DNA from: Sipunculus nudus
Taxonomy: Eukaryota; Annelida; Sipuncula; Golfingiida; Sipunculidae
Direction of reading: 5' to 3'
DNA length: 64,000 nucleotides
Assembly: GCA_026874595.1 (NCBI GenBank)
Contig: CM049314.1
Location: forward strand, 16,920,729-16,984,728
In this document: positions 36,151 to 49,800 of the stretch, in pieces
How the letters are laid out: each line of letters starts with the position of its first letter
How positions within the stretch are numbered: the first letter of the stretch is position 1
Notes under the pieces: model-generated
Told to the model about the DNA's origin: nothing
Database searches by the model: none
What the model saw: the letters and a program-made list of their open reading frames with translations, nothing else
Position numbers and translations under genes: made by a program

Positions 36151-37591
36151 TGGCGTGATCTGACGGAGGACGTCCCTATTACAGAATGGGCTTGTTTTGT
36201 CAGAGGACACATGCCCAGTTAAGATATATTACATACACATGAAATTTGCATACTTCATTAATCACACTAGAGACTAGTACTTGCCATTGGGACTGGAACG
36301 GTCTCTTAGTCTATTCTGCCTTCTTAATTTTGCTTATCTAAATGAAGGCTTAATTGAAAAAGCGTACAATGGAGAAAAAACAAACAATAATAAAGATAAT
36401 ACGATGTTAACTCTGGGCATTTCTTCTTTTTTCTAGAGTGCAACGATATACAACTTTTACATTGAGCTTTTCTTGAGATAACAGGAATACGAATAAGCAA
36501 AGGAAAATCTTCTATCGTGTAGGAAGGGGGGAACAAAGAAGATATAGTTTTTTAATGGTAAAAGATTTATGCTGGCGGGATGATGGCCAATTTAGAATTT
36601 AAAAAATAAGTAACGTTATCTTTGCCCACTTTAAAAACACTCAAAAAAGGGGATTAATATAAGTAGATCTATTGTGATAAAAAGATCAGGACCATAGAAG
36701 TCTGACGGAGAAAGCAGGCTTTGTTGGTTTTAAAATGGTTTTCGTTCAAAGATGACACTGCAAACCACCAGATGGCGCTCTGACCCAACTCTGTCACAGT
36801 CAGGCGGCTGTTAAAGAAACGTTCACAGGAATAAAAAAAAGACTGATGGAAGGGGACGCGTCCAGGGCGTTGCGTTCTGGCACCGTGATAGCTATAGTGT
36901 CCAAGGATTAGGTGTACACATGTCTATTTTCAATCTGATATTCTTTATGACCGCCTATCTGGGTAAACCGCCTGACTTGTTAAGCTGATTTAATTTACAT
37001 GATCTTCAGCGGTTACTTTGACACAATTACAACTTTCATGTAACTTAACAGGAATTAAATTTCTACTGTAGAAAGAAAAATAAAATTACACTTTACAAAT
37101 GCTGTTAGAAGCATCTCACTTCCAGCTCTATTTAAAATCAAGACCTGTTATTTCAGAATGCACCTCTGGGCGGATTCATGGGGCATGATTATAATAATAA
37201 CTGTTAAATACCGTAATGAAAACGCCAGGTTTTAGCGTGTTGCAGTTTTCTTCACTATACCTAATTTTCCGTATAAAGCCTAATACCATTCCCAGCACCT
37301 GTTAACCTGGCCAACATAAACTTTCTATAATTTTTCTATAATAAAAAACACGGAAAAATAATTCCTTTGATTTATACTAAACATTTATTTCTTTAATGTA
37401 ATAATCATTTCAGTTAGATAGCCCGTAGTGATGTATTACAGGACATTCGCAAGTAAAATGTTTAATTCTCTGTTAGAAGGAATGGTGAAGCTACACAAGC
37501 TTAACAACATTTAATCACTGCTATAAGCTAAAAATGGACAAAATCTCCCATACAATCAGGTAAATGACCGTGCATCCTACGTTTACCAAAG

Positions 37592-37598
37592 TATAAAT
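37592..37598 (+). promoter_or_regulatory. Candidate TATA box of copy B
   Basis: TATAAAT in AAAGTATAAATGTGTACA, 261 bp before the start codon, as in copy A. Confidence 0.4.
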
Positions 37599-37852
37599 GT
37601 GTACACAATAAGGTGATAATTAAAGCTCAACCTACTTATGCCCAGCTGCGTGAATGCAGTACCGTCTCAAGCGGGAAAGTGTGAAATTAACTCTTGTTTA
37701 TCTCGCCTTCCCTACTTGTAAAAAGCCGGGGCATCATACTTTTTCCGTCACGACTTACTGGACGTCCGCGTCTTCACATCAGCAATTTCACTATAAAACG
37801 CTATCAATAGACTTCATGCAGACTGGTTGTTTACATGACCACTGGCAACATC

Positions 37853-40800
37853 ATGGCAGGTGGGTACATTACTAATTTCCCTTCCCCGTTATTGTTCCAG
37901 ACTACCAGTGCGCTTTTTTTGGCTAAATGACGTTATTTGTAAATATATATATATGCACTTTTTTAAGTTAAGCTATTTAAGTTGCTTTGACGTGGTTTAG
38001 TCCAAAAAAATCAAACAAGGACATGTTTTATGTGACTCGTTTGACTTGTTGTATGTGGTCTAGCAGCGTTAAAACATGTTAAAGATATGTAAGCATGGTG
38101 GCTTCAAAATCCGTGAATACATGACACAAAATTCATTATACTGGAATGATCAGCCTTTTTGCAAGACGCAAGTGATTCGGGAAATGCACTGCAATGGCCA
38201 TTCCCCCATTGCATCGATATCATGGTAAACAACAAATTATATGAATATAAGCCAGCGATTTATGATTTATCACAACGAAGGCATCTTAGACTGTAGAAAT
38301 TCAACAGTAAGAATAGTCACATATAGCACAGATTTATCAAATCATCCACACTTAACAAATATCTATACATGTCAGCTTTCAACCAAACAGTAAATCTCTG
38401 TAAAAACAACTCGTTTTCTGTGTCGCGTACAAGCTGGCTGTTGACAACGGGTCTGTTTAATTTAAAAATGCAAGGTACCTGTAGGCCATGGAGCGATGGA
38501 AAAACTGGCGAAAATATTAGCATCTTCATCGAGCCTTACAACGCAGTTCTTGTGGTAACTGAGCATGGCGCCATTGCATTATGTCAGACTGGGAAAATGG
38601 TGCAATAATCTCAAATGTACATGACATATAGTCTGTCATTTATTATCAAACAAACCTCTCTACCGTGAAAAATCCGGTTATTAAGTTAGAAAAGGATGTA
38701 GATTATGATGTAAAGAATTCAAATAACAGTATATGATAGATATATGACGGATCCAATACTTAAATATTCAGCACCATGGTCATGGTCATAGAATGTGTAT
38801 GATTATACCGAATATACCTTGCATGACAGGCCTTGTTTCACGATGTCATGCATCGCTGCAGTAGTTAGGCGCGTTGCACTCGATATAAATAAATCATTTA
38901 TATCTTTTTTTTTAATATTAGTGGAGAACTTTTGCGTGAAATAAAAGTTCACGATTTACTTGAGCTATGTAATTAGTGAGTTAACAGAGTATACACGTAT
39001 ACACGGCCTCTCGTTATAAAGCTATTTCCTGCAGATTCTCAAGAGAACAGTCTGTTATAATTATGGACACTGTATCTTTAAACTATTTAAAGTTATGTTA
39101 TGTCGACTGTGCTACTCCAAGTACACGGGAAAATGACTTCCCTTCCCATGCATGGAGCGGTACAGATAGAAGATGCATTAGACATGGTTGTACAAACATC
39201 TACATTATACATGTACGACATGTCTACCACTCGATGGGTTGAGGGTTTCGTAGGATTATCAATCGTGTTGATAAAATACCTGTGTCCAGTGATGGTTCTA
39301 GCTAATGACAGAAAAACTATACATGTTAGTTAAAAATCAGAGAGCTGTTACTGCAGGTCACAGTTTCAGGTGTCAGACTAAGCCAGTAACTGAAGAAATT
39401 GTTGGTTCTCTCATGCCATGCATAAGGTTCTGGGTACACACAAGGTGGGGTTGAAAAGTCAATTAAAATGGTACTTTTTTTCTGAACGATAAACTATATT
39501 GTCATTTTTGTTGGATATAACAATGGTCTTGCGCTTGATACATTTTCAGAAAAAAAATGAACATTTTTTTTTTATTTTTAAAGAAACCAAGACCTCAGAT
39601 CATGTATAAAGTATTAGTCATTCTACAAGCTGTTAGTGTATTTTTAATGTGATAATTTTAAAACTGTAAATATTACACAAACAAACGACATATACATAAC
39701 AGGAAAATTTAACATATATATTATCATTGCGTAACATTCAGGATCTATACGACGTATACGTAATTAAAATAACATAGACATATATTATCTTTATGGTAAT
39801 GATGATATATGCATAACTTTACGACATAAGCATTAATTTTACTACATATAAATTGTCTATTAAAAAATAGGCTAAAATATCTATGCCACATATACGCAAC
39901 AAGAAATAAGGACAAGTACATTGTAGGAAATGACGAACAGGCGATTCGGGACCAGATGAAGGTGCTTAAGGACACTTTTGCAAACAAGGACGCGGAGGGC
40001 TGTTTCGAGAAGGTGTATATGCCGGACGCCTACATCATGCCACCAGGGGCGCCGGGACGCAGGGGCAAAGGTCAGGAGTCTGATCACTTTCCATATAGAC
40101 CAATCACGCCCCATGCGTGAACCTTTTCCTAACACAATTATTATATTTTTATTACATTCTTTAAATAGAGTTACGCTCCTTAGATGGCTCTTTGGACGAT
40201 TGGTTGTTTATGTTATGATAATTTTTAGATTCAATGTTAGAATGTGCATTTGTTGTTGTATATGTTATGTTTGGGGTAATATTTTAAAACTCATATAAAT
40301 AGAATAAAAAAATCAGAACAAGACCGCGCGCTTTGTTGTTAAAAAAATTGATAACAACACATCATCTGCGGCATTAATTAATTATCTAGGTTTAATGACT
40401 GTAGAATAAAGGTATCGATATGTTATGTAGTAAATTGTCTATAAATGTTTGTCTGAAGACGTACCTGAATATTTTAAAACGGTTCTCAGGTTGCAACGGA
40501 TGCAATACGAAACACGGTCTTTCGACAGCCATAATTTGATTTGACCCATGCTCATGCGTGAACGCTTTCAGGCAATTTTTTATGCTTTTCCATATCCATT
40601 GAATCAGCAGCCTTTCTCTTCAAAGTCTGCCTCATATAATGACCACTTTAAACGTTTACATAGATGTTTGATGCGATAGCACTATTTTCTATTATTCATT
40701 TAATTTATCATACACTTACCATTTTATTAATTACATGAGATTTAGATATGTACCTTTTATATTTTCAATGTCTTTTATGTAACGGCTATGTGTCTAACTG

Positions 40801-43800
40801 CATATCATTTTCAAAACCTTTTACACTGAATACTGGAATATAAATTCGATATGGCATTATGTCATGTCTAATCTGTATGATGTACATTTTTTTCATTTTT
40901 TGTGTAACTAATTTTACCAGGACCCTATTGAAAAACAGCAAATGAGCCGAATAGGCTACTCTGGTTTAACATGTTTGAAAATAACAAAAAAATATTATAT
41001 GATTACTTGTATGTATTAGTGTGTGTATTGGTTATTGTGTATGTTATTCATTTTATCTGATTACATATTAGTATGTGTGTTGGTTGTTTTTTATGTTATG
41101 ATTTTCATATGATTAGGCATTGTATATTCATTGGTTGTTTTATATGTTATATTCATTATATGGTTATATATTAATATATGTAATGGATTGTTGTATATGT
41201 TATAACTATTATATAATTACATATTAATATGTGTATTGGTTGTTGTAAATGATATATTCATTTGTTGGCATCCATATGTTGGCATATGGAGAAGCGTCTT
41301 GAGAGGTTGTGAAGGAGCATCGTCTTGTGTTGCTGTGGCGACCAATCCTGGACTTGCAGTGTCTGTTGAAGCCCTGACACGTGAGGACAGATGCGATGTT
41401 TGTTTTTTGGTTGATCCTGTTGTTTACTGGCTTTCCTTTTCGCCCCTTTTTCACTAGATGAGGCTCGGATGTTGTGTTCGCCTGTGTTTAAGCCTTAGGT
41501 GACCATGCTTTTTCACATTGACCTGTCGCTGGCATTTGTTTCCTAGGTATTTGGGTCAATGGGACATGCTTTCATGTCGCGTGTGCACGCATCCTTGAAT
41601 CGCAGATTTGGACGGCCTTTTTTTTTTTTGCTTTCCAGAAACATACTCTTCATGCAGCATATCCTTTGGTATACGTCCGTTATCCATTTTATGTACATGC
41701 CCTAACCAGCGTGGGCGTCTTTGACGCAGGAGCGTGAACATGGACATACACCAGCATTTGTCAGGACGTCATAGTCGTGGTCTTGTCTTGCCATGTAATG
41801 CAAAGGAGCCTTCGTAGATATCGCATGTGAAAAACGTGTAGCTTATTCTCTTGTGTCCTGCAGTTGCAGGACTAAGCAGGGTGCTAACGACACAGGCTTT
41901 GTATACTTTGATCTTGTTTGGGACAGTGAGGTGTTTGTTTTCCCGGACTCTCTTGTTAAGTTTGGAGAGTGTTGTTAATGCCTTGCCTGTGCGTTTGTTG
42001 GTTCCACTTTCTAGAGAGAGACTGTCTGCTGCCGTTGAGCAAAGATATTTTAATTGGTGGACGACTACCAGGTTCTTTCCTTTGAGTATTATTGAAGGTG
42101 GAACTTGTATTGCCTGGCCGATGACTTGTGTTTTTCTATTGACTGATTGTTAGACTGAAAAGGTTGCAAGCATCTTAAAACTTGTTTATTAATCTTTGTA
42201 CCCTTCTTGTGTGTGATACAATGCTTCGTCGTCGAACAGTAGATTTCGAATAGTCACCGTTTTGGTCTTTTTCTTTGGGCGCAACCTTGCGATGTTGAGA
42301 AGGCGGCCGTCTATTCTGGTGCGGAGGTAGACCCTGTCGTTTGTTTACCTGAAAGCATGCTAAAGGGGTAGTGCAACGAAGATGCTGACGAGCGTTGGTG
42401 CTAATACGCAGCCCTGCTTAAGTCCTCTCTAGACATCGAACTCGGCTGTGATGACACAATCAAACTGCACAGTACTCATCATGCCCTCGTGAAAAGATTT
42501 CATCAGGCTTAAGAATTTAGGGGGGCAAACCGACAAGAGGCAGCATCTTGAGCAGACCATCTCTACTAACTAAGTCAAACGCTTTGATAAGATCGACGAA
42601 GGCCAGGTACAGTGGCTGGTTCTGTTCTCTGCACTTTTTTGTAGTTGGCGAAGAGAGAATATCATGTCGACAGTGGATCTTTTAAAGCGGAAGCCACACT
42701 GTAATTTTGGGTATACCCTCTCTTCCGGTTGCTGCAGTCTTTGTAAGATGATGCGTGCAAACAGTTTCCCAATTATGCTTAGTAGAATGATGCCGCGGTA
42801 CTTGTTGAAATCGCTGCGACGCCTTTTGTTCCTGGGATGATGATGTTTGCGCCCCTTATGAGGCATTGCGCCTTCTTCCCAGCATTGCAAAAAGAGCTTG
42901 TGGAGTGGCTGCAGGAGACTGTTCTTACCACTTTTGATAACCTCAGCTGGAATACAAATCTTACATTCGGAACTCCTCGGCCGAATCCGTCGGATGTATT
43001 TATGGCCCAATTATACTCCTCCAATTTTGGAGAAGTTCGCCGGAAATCCACTGGGTGACCATTTCTACTGACACGTTTAGGAAAAGGTCACAGTTTCTCC
43101 AAAAATATATTGATTTGCCATAATAATATACATTATATGGGCTTGATATGTTGCTTAACATCAAATATTACCAGCTCCCGGCAGTAATTTAAATATTCAG
43201 TTTAGTTCATAATAAATACCTCATACATCGCCCAATCTGGGTGGACTTCCTGGCTTGAATTGTATCCTTGAGCGGTCAAGTTCAGTATACATATGATTAT
43301 CCCCTCTCTTTCTTGAATCAGAGTTCCTCTTATAGTTTTAAAGGTAGAATATGTGAAGATTGACAGTATCTGTACAAAAATACATTGTCTGCTTTAGCAA
43401 AGCGCACAACACATGTGCGGTTGACCTGCCATGGCCTTGACCTTGGCGGAATACTTTCCATGGCGGCCCCCTATGTAATCTGAAGCTAGAAGCCAATGGA
43501 ATTGGCCGAGGCGTTCTGAATTTTCTTCCAGATGATAGCCTGCCAATGGTCTTAGAGACCTCCTGTATGGTTTGGGTCTGGTCGAGTTCGGGTATAGGTG
43601 GAAGACGTTCGAAGGAGTCAAGGGCAGCCTGACTGACGACGTTTTCTGTAGAATACAGTACGGCGTAGTGCTCCATCCACCTCTCCAGTTGTTTGGCTTT
43701 GTCCAAAATACTTTCTTCCAACTTTGACTTCAGAGGGCTGCCTTGTTGGCTGTTTTGCCGACTGCTTTCTTTTTGCCGTCATACACTGTTTTGATATCGC

Positions 43801-46800
43801 CTGGTTCAGCAGCTTGTTGAGTTGAACTGCTTTAGCTGGTCCAATACTCATATATGCAGATCCGACCTCGTCGTCTGAACGTTGTTTTTAGCTGACCGCA
43901 ATGCTGTTAGATTTCCTTGGATTGAATTGACCTTATAAGCCTGCAGAGCTGCGCGGTTTGCTTTTGTGAGAGGGTCAAAGATTTCTGAATTCTCATCGTA
44001 CCAGTCGTTCACTTGTCCTCCTTTCTTCTTCCATTAGGCAGTTGATGCAGCTGAAAGTGTGGCTTTCTTCAGATTGTCCCATAGTTCATTTAAATACGAG
44101 CCTACTACACATTTGGATGTGAACGTTGATGTTAATTCGGCTGTGCGGTAATGATGCCGGGTCGTACTAAAGGCAACCTTGGTTTACCTGATATATTCAT
44201 TTTATGCTTACATATTAGTATTTGTATTGGTTGTTGTATATGTTATGTTTATTATATGATTACTAGTATACATTAGACTAGTATTTTTGTTGTTGTTGTA
44301 TATGTTATGTTTATTATATGAATAAATCTTAGTGTGTGTTTAGATTGTTGTACATGTTATATACAGAGGCCGTGTTGGGTGTGATTCATGACATAATGAA
44401 GTCCGGGATAGCGGAGGTTGAGTGGGACAGCGACTTCATAGAGATCCACGACGACATAGCTATACAGAGAGCCCACTACGAGGAAGACCAGGCCGACCAC
44501 TCCGTTATGGAGCGCGGGAAGTGAGCACAGTTACCATGGTTATAATAACAATGGGAATATATGGTTAGTCTACGGGAAGGGCAGGGATAATACACTAATC
44601 ACCAATTACAGATCGTGTTTTGATATTATTGATTCCGAGGGTAGTAGACAGTAATAGCTAAAGATCATTATTTGTACATGATATATAAATTAAATGTGTG
44701 TGTGCGTTGAAATACACCTTATATACAAAAGAACTGCCTTGTAAAATCCATACATAACAAACAAACAGTAAAAGATTAATGCATACTCAATTTTCATAGG
44801 TGCAACATATATTATTCTATTATCAGCTAGCCCAGCTTTAACGTTCACTGGATATGATAATATTTTACAAGCCCTCTTCGCAGTTAAATCGTAGTGACAC
44901 TGCACCAGGAAATTATACCGAAGCGCAGTCTGTGCCCTGGGCGATTTATCCCCCTAACAAGTCAAACCTAGGAACAAAATCAGTTCTTGAAGCACCTGAA
45001 GCATCTGTGACATAGGAGTCTATCCGTCCAATATCAAAGCCATGTGATGCGTGCATTCGTGGTTAAGTCATGCATGGCAACCCTATCGACCTGTACCAGT
45101 TAAATTACAGGAAAATACAAGGACGCATTGCCTTAACAAAGGACGCAGTGCCGTTGACAGCAAACATGACAATATACTCGCCGTGTCTGTTCAGCTAATG
45201 ATCAGCTAATGATCATTTTTACTGTTTGTGTCAACCATATGAATTACCTGTGCTCATTTCTTTCCCCCTCAGAGCTACAGCCATTCAATCAAATCAACAT
45301 ATTTTAATAGACATGAGCTTCTTTAAAAGTTGATGTTACTAGTCCAAAATAACGTAGTTTGCTCCGTTTAAGTCGATGAGCAATTTTGAGAGATTCCTCT
45401 TTTGGATCTGTATCAGGAAAATCATTCGTAGTCTTCTAAGTCAGATACAGCCATACATTGCAAAGCCTCATTTCATAACTACATTGTAGTGGTTGTGTCC
45501 GTCGAACTATTAGTTTGATTACGAGAATTTAACCTCTGCTGTGGGAGGTACAGCCACAATGATTGGCTCACACAAAACAATACAGATCGTTCCTTCAGTT
45601 CATGCTTTCCTTCATTCCACACACACACACACACACACACACACTGACATATTCTTTGAACTACTTCGTTTCCAGACACTCACTTTATTACAGCGGCTAA
45701 GGCCCATTTTTCACCTGAATCGCTCAAATATAACAGAAAGCATGCAACTTCGCACAGCAATACTACTACCCCTAGGCATCTTTAAAAAATAGACCCAAGC
45801 AATTCAAGCCCTCTAGTGGATGCAACCTGGATTTAAATAACTGCCGCAATAATATGCACTTTTTTGTATCTGTGATACTTATTTTTAATCAAGCAGACCT
45901 ACGTGGCCGGTTAGCACAAAAAAAATGAAAAATGCTGTTAAGGATGTTACTCAATCATCCTTTTGGCTCTTCATTAGAAAAATGCTTGCTTAAAGTACCA
46001 GGGTGGTACCATTGTGTAACATATGAGCCGGTTTCCATGGCAACGTGTTTAATTTGGCAATCACATTATTAATTTAAAAGTGTTAAAACAAATGGCCACA
46101 AAGAATTTCTTAAATTTTACAGAAGGCATGAAACAATGCACATGGACACTCCTGCCCTAAGCATCTTCTAACTAAATAGACCCCTAAAATTCATGATTTT
46201 TAACATAGCCATCATAATATGAATTTTCCCCATCTGTGAAACTTCTTTCCAATCTGGCAGACCTCAAAATATGGCCGGTCAGCATAAGCATTCCTCATTT
46301 GCATATCTAATATTTGCATCTTAATGATTATGCATGAAAACCTCACCTAATACCACTTATCTAAACCTGCATGTAACATGTTTTGGAGAACAGATTAGTG
46401 ATCAATTATAGTTTGAGGATATTCTCATAGAGAGCGATTTTCTTCAATAACACATCATTCATAAATCCAATAAGTAGTTAAATTATCTTGAATAAATTAC
46501 CTGAAATACTTACAAAATATGAATATTTGCATAATTATATATATCATCAGTTTAAAAAACTGTAATATTCATTCTGCTCACTACACTGCCTGCGACAAAA
46601 TGGTCATGGTTTGGTTTAACAGCCATTGGGATCCCTGGCACTGAAAATTCCTATCGACTTTTTAATTAAGGGCGGGTATATGATAATCAATAAAATAAAA
46701 AAACTACAAATTTGTAACTCGACATTAAGGGGACTCAAAGATAAATCGAAACTCGAATTAATTCCAGTAATCTATACGTTTGAGCTATTGAAAAATCATG

Positions 46801-49800
46801 ATTTTGAGCGACCTTAAGATCAGATTTTTTAACCGTAACTTTTAATTTTTTATTCAGGGGGGTCCTTGTGAAGTTTTCTTCGAAACCTGAAATGAAGTTA
46901 CTAAAAAATATATTCTGCGAGCTATTGGGGAAAACCTGGTTCAAACTCTTGAGTGCCAGACGGGCCCACACTGTACACGTCGGACCAAGAATTTTCTAGG
47001 AAGATGTTTTGGGTATATCACTGAGAAGTCACTGTGACGTAAATTCTGTTTATAATTTAAAAAAAAAACATATTTGGTATATATAAGGAAGATGAACAGA
47101 AATCGTAATCGAAAGACCTAGAAATCTTTATGGTAATCTCGAAAGAGGTCTTGTTTGTATATTTATGAACATCTTAGTCTAGAAATCATAGTTGACATTT
47201 CAGTTTAATAGTGGAGTGAACCAACTTGTTCCTACGCTGTAATGGGAAGTATTCTTGTCCATTGATTGGATGTTAAGGTCAGTCCACTATAAACATAGGA
47301 GTAACACATGACGATACATCAGTCATTATGAATTATGTTCTGCAAACAATGGGCATAATCATGATTTAAGCAACCTTAAAGCCTGACGGAGCACAAATCA
47401 TGCCTGATGGACCCGGAAATGTCTAACTAAAAAAACCAGGGTAATTAACTGTGACATATATTTTCTGTTATCGGTAAAGATGATTTTGCATTGACATTAC
47501 CTAAAATGCACAGATATACAAAACATAGATATTAACTGTTTGAGGACAACAATGTGTACATTAGTCTTTTATACAAATAAACAGGTGCATTTTAAAATGT
47601 AGAACTGTCAACAAGAACATTTGAAAGAGAAGTCGCCTCAGCCATATCATAAGATGCCCGATTGATTTTCAAAGATCTTTTCATATAATTTATAGTCTCA
47701 CAGGCTCTGCTAATCAGCTGAGTGGCATGAATCAAGGGTCACTAACGTTTAATATCTTTTAATGCTTAGATACTATTTTAGCATAAATATAAACTAAACT
47801 TCTACTGGATGTCTCCTGACTTATGTTAAATAGTTGACTTAATGAACGAGCTATGATTAGCAAGTACATGCGTGGACGCGTATTATTACTTGCAAGATTC
47901 AATCGCTTATTAGCATAAGGACTTATCATTCTGTCCCCTTTTTGCTCCAACACACCCGTTTATCAAATTAATCATTTCTTATTGCCTCCACCAAGGGACA
48001 GGGTTATATTTTTGCTGGTTTTGGCTTGTCTGTTTAGAAACGTTACTCAAAAAGTTATGGACGGATGTTTTATTTATGATTGCTCAGGAATGATACAAAG
48101 AACAAATTATTAAATATTTTGGGTGATCCAGACCACCATCAGGATGCAGAAATGTTTTAAAGGAAAATGCTGCATTTCTGGCAATGCCATATGGGGGTAA
48201 TGAGCTGACTCCGCGGCGGTCTGCGATTTCTGCTTGCAAATTTCTAGTTAGTAATCATACTGCCCGTCCGTTTTTCTGTCTTCTAAGCGTCCGTCCGTTA
48301 AAATTATTTTCGAACGAAATACATTTGATCTGTCTAAAATGTACAGAGATTATCCATGTGTATAACAGTATCAACCCCAATGAATTATATACCTGCCCAA
48401 AATCAAAACGGCCGCCGGAGCACAAGTGGCTATTTTTTTAGACATCCAGGATGTCAGGGAGAACATGTTTGGATATTTATTTTTTCAAATAAGCAGGGAT
48501 GATTGTTGGCAATGAGGGCTGTGGCCATGTCGAATTACAGATTCTGCAAAAACTGAGTATAACCTGTTTTGCATCATTTCAAGGCCATTAAACAATTGCC
48601 GTAAACATTTGACAGTATATTGACACCCATAAAGGTATGTAACCCTTTTAAATCAAGTATGACTGCCAGGCGTTTCGCATGCAATATCTCAATACCATTG
48701 AGCCATCTTTTTTTAGAGCTCGGTTCCTCATAGGTAATCTATTGTAATAAGTTTCAGACAAATCTGATATCAAATATGGCTACAGGGCTGCCATTTTGAT
48801 TTCGCTATCGTATATCAATTATTGCGGAATTTACGGCCTAATTATTTCTGTTTTTCTCGAACTCTATTCTAATGAATGAATATATTTGTAACCCTGTCAT
48901 CAGGCAAATAAGGGTTTGACAAGAAACAATTTTTGTTGTCAAACTGATTATAATTTATGTATCAGTCACTTTAATTACTTAAATTAATCCTAAGTTGTGA
49001 GATATATCTCATAAGATATTTTCATGAAGTAACTACTGTTACACGTTCTGAATACTTAATGATTCGTTAGGGATCTGCATATTTACATAAAAATATGCAA
49101 ATGTATTCACATGACCTTTCACTGGATTACAACGATGGCTGAATATGCTGGAATAATGAACTCAGTTCAATTTAAACGCATAGTTCAAAACGTGATTAAC
49201 CTAATACATTTTGCATAAATTTGCATACAACAAGATGCAGTATTAATGTAGTAAAGCAATACCTCGCAATATATCACCTCAGTTTACTCAGTTTTGCTGC
49301 TTAATCTAAGAGTTTTATATAATATATTAATTGATACCTATGGCAATTTCTTTATATTATCATTATCATTGCCAGATTGAACTTAGTAGCCATGGAAAAC
49401 GAGATTGTATATTAAAAAAGTGACCCATGGGTCATGACGATCAGCTTACAAGCATGAGATAATGGCCTTATTTTTACAATTGTTGTTTTATTATGAAGAA
49501 AATGATTGCAAATTAAAAATTTTGGGCAGGGGCAGGAAGATTTGCACGCATAAAGCACGTAACTTGCTGGTTAGGGCAAAAGAGTGATACAAGGCATGAC
49601 TGAACATTTGCTTCTGCTTCAAAAAGTACAATTGATGTTTTCAGAACACAGCTTGCAGAAATATAGATCACCATGACCTTATTTATGGTTTGCAAGAATT
49701 TATTTTTCAGCTGAGCTAAAAGTACAGGTAGCGCCTCCAGTCTTCAGTAACTGATAGAAATAGACATAATCAATAATCATATAAACTAGCAGGACACTAG

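Larger units (their letters stand above)
30340..36650 (+). repeat. Tandem duplication unit A
   Basis: Unit A runs from a conserved stretch near 30340 (matching 36680 and 53650) through copy A of the gene to its 3' flank. Shared blocks in the three units include the sequence around CACCAGATG...GCTCTG (30460, 36770, 53715), the promoter and first-exon region (A and B only), the intron 1 block near 32310/38650/54600, exons 2 and 3, and the final exon with 3' flank (A and B). Unit length without insertions is about 6.3 kb. Boundaries are estimated by eye. Confidence 0.75.
41251..44202 (-). mobile_element. 5'-truncated, degenerate non-LTR retrotransposon (LINE) with 13-bp TSD
   Basis: The insert 41264-44189 is flanked by the 13-bp direct repeat GATATATTCATTT (41251-41263 and 44190-44202), as expected of target-primed insertion. 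Read on the minus strand it contains, in order, the region between endonuclease and reverse transcriptase (44040-43340), reverse transcriptase (43010-42200) and a C-terminal segment with the LRQRRPRWLGHVHKM motif (41747-41556). The endonuclease is missing. Frames are broken by many shifts and stops. There is no poly-A tail; the 3' end (left edge) shows a short repeat of TTGGCATCCATATG type. It lies in intron 2 of copy B, inside the minisatellite. Confidence 0.85.

Noticed and set aside
48184-48441. 85-aa plus-strand frame inside the 7.5-kb element
   Set aside because: It starts in a dispersed repeat and shows no transposase or other domain.
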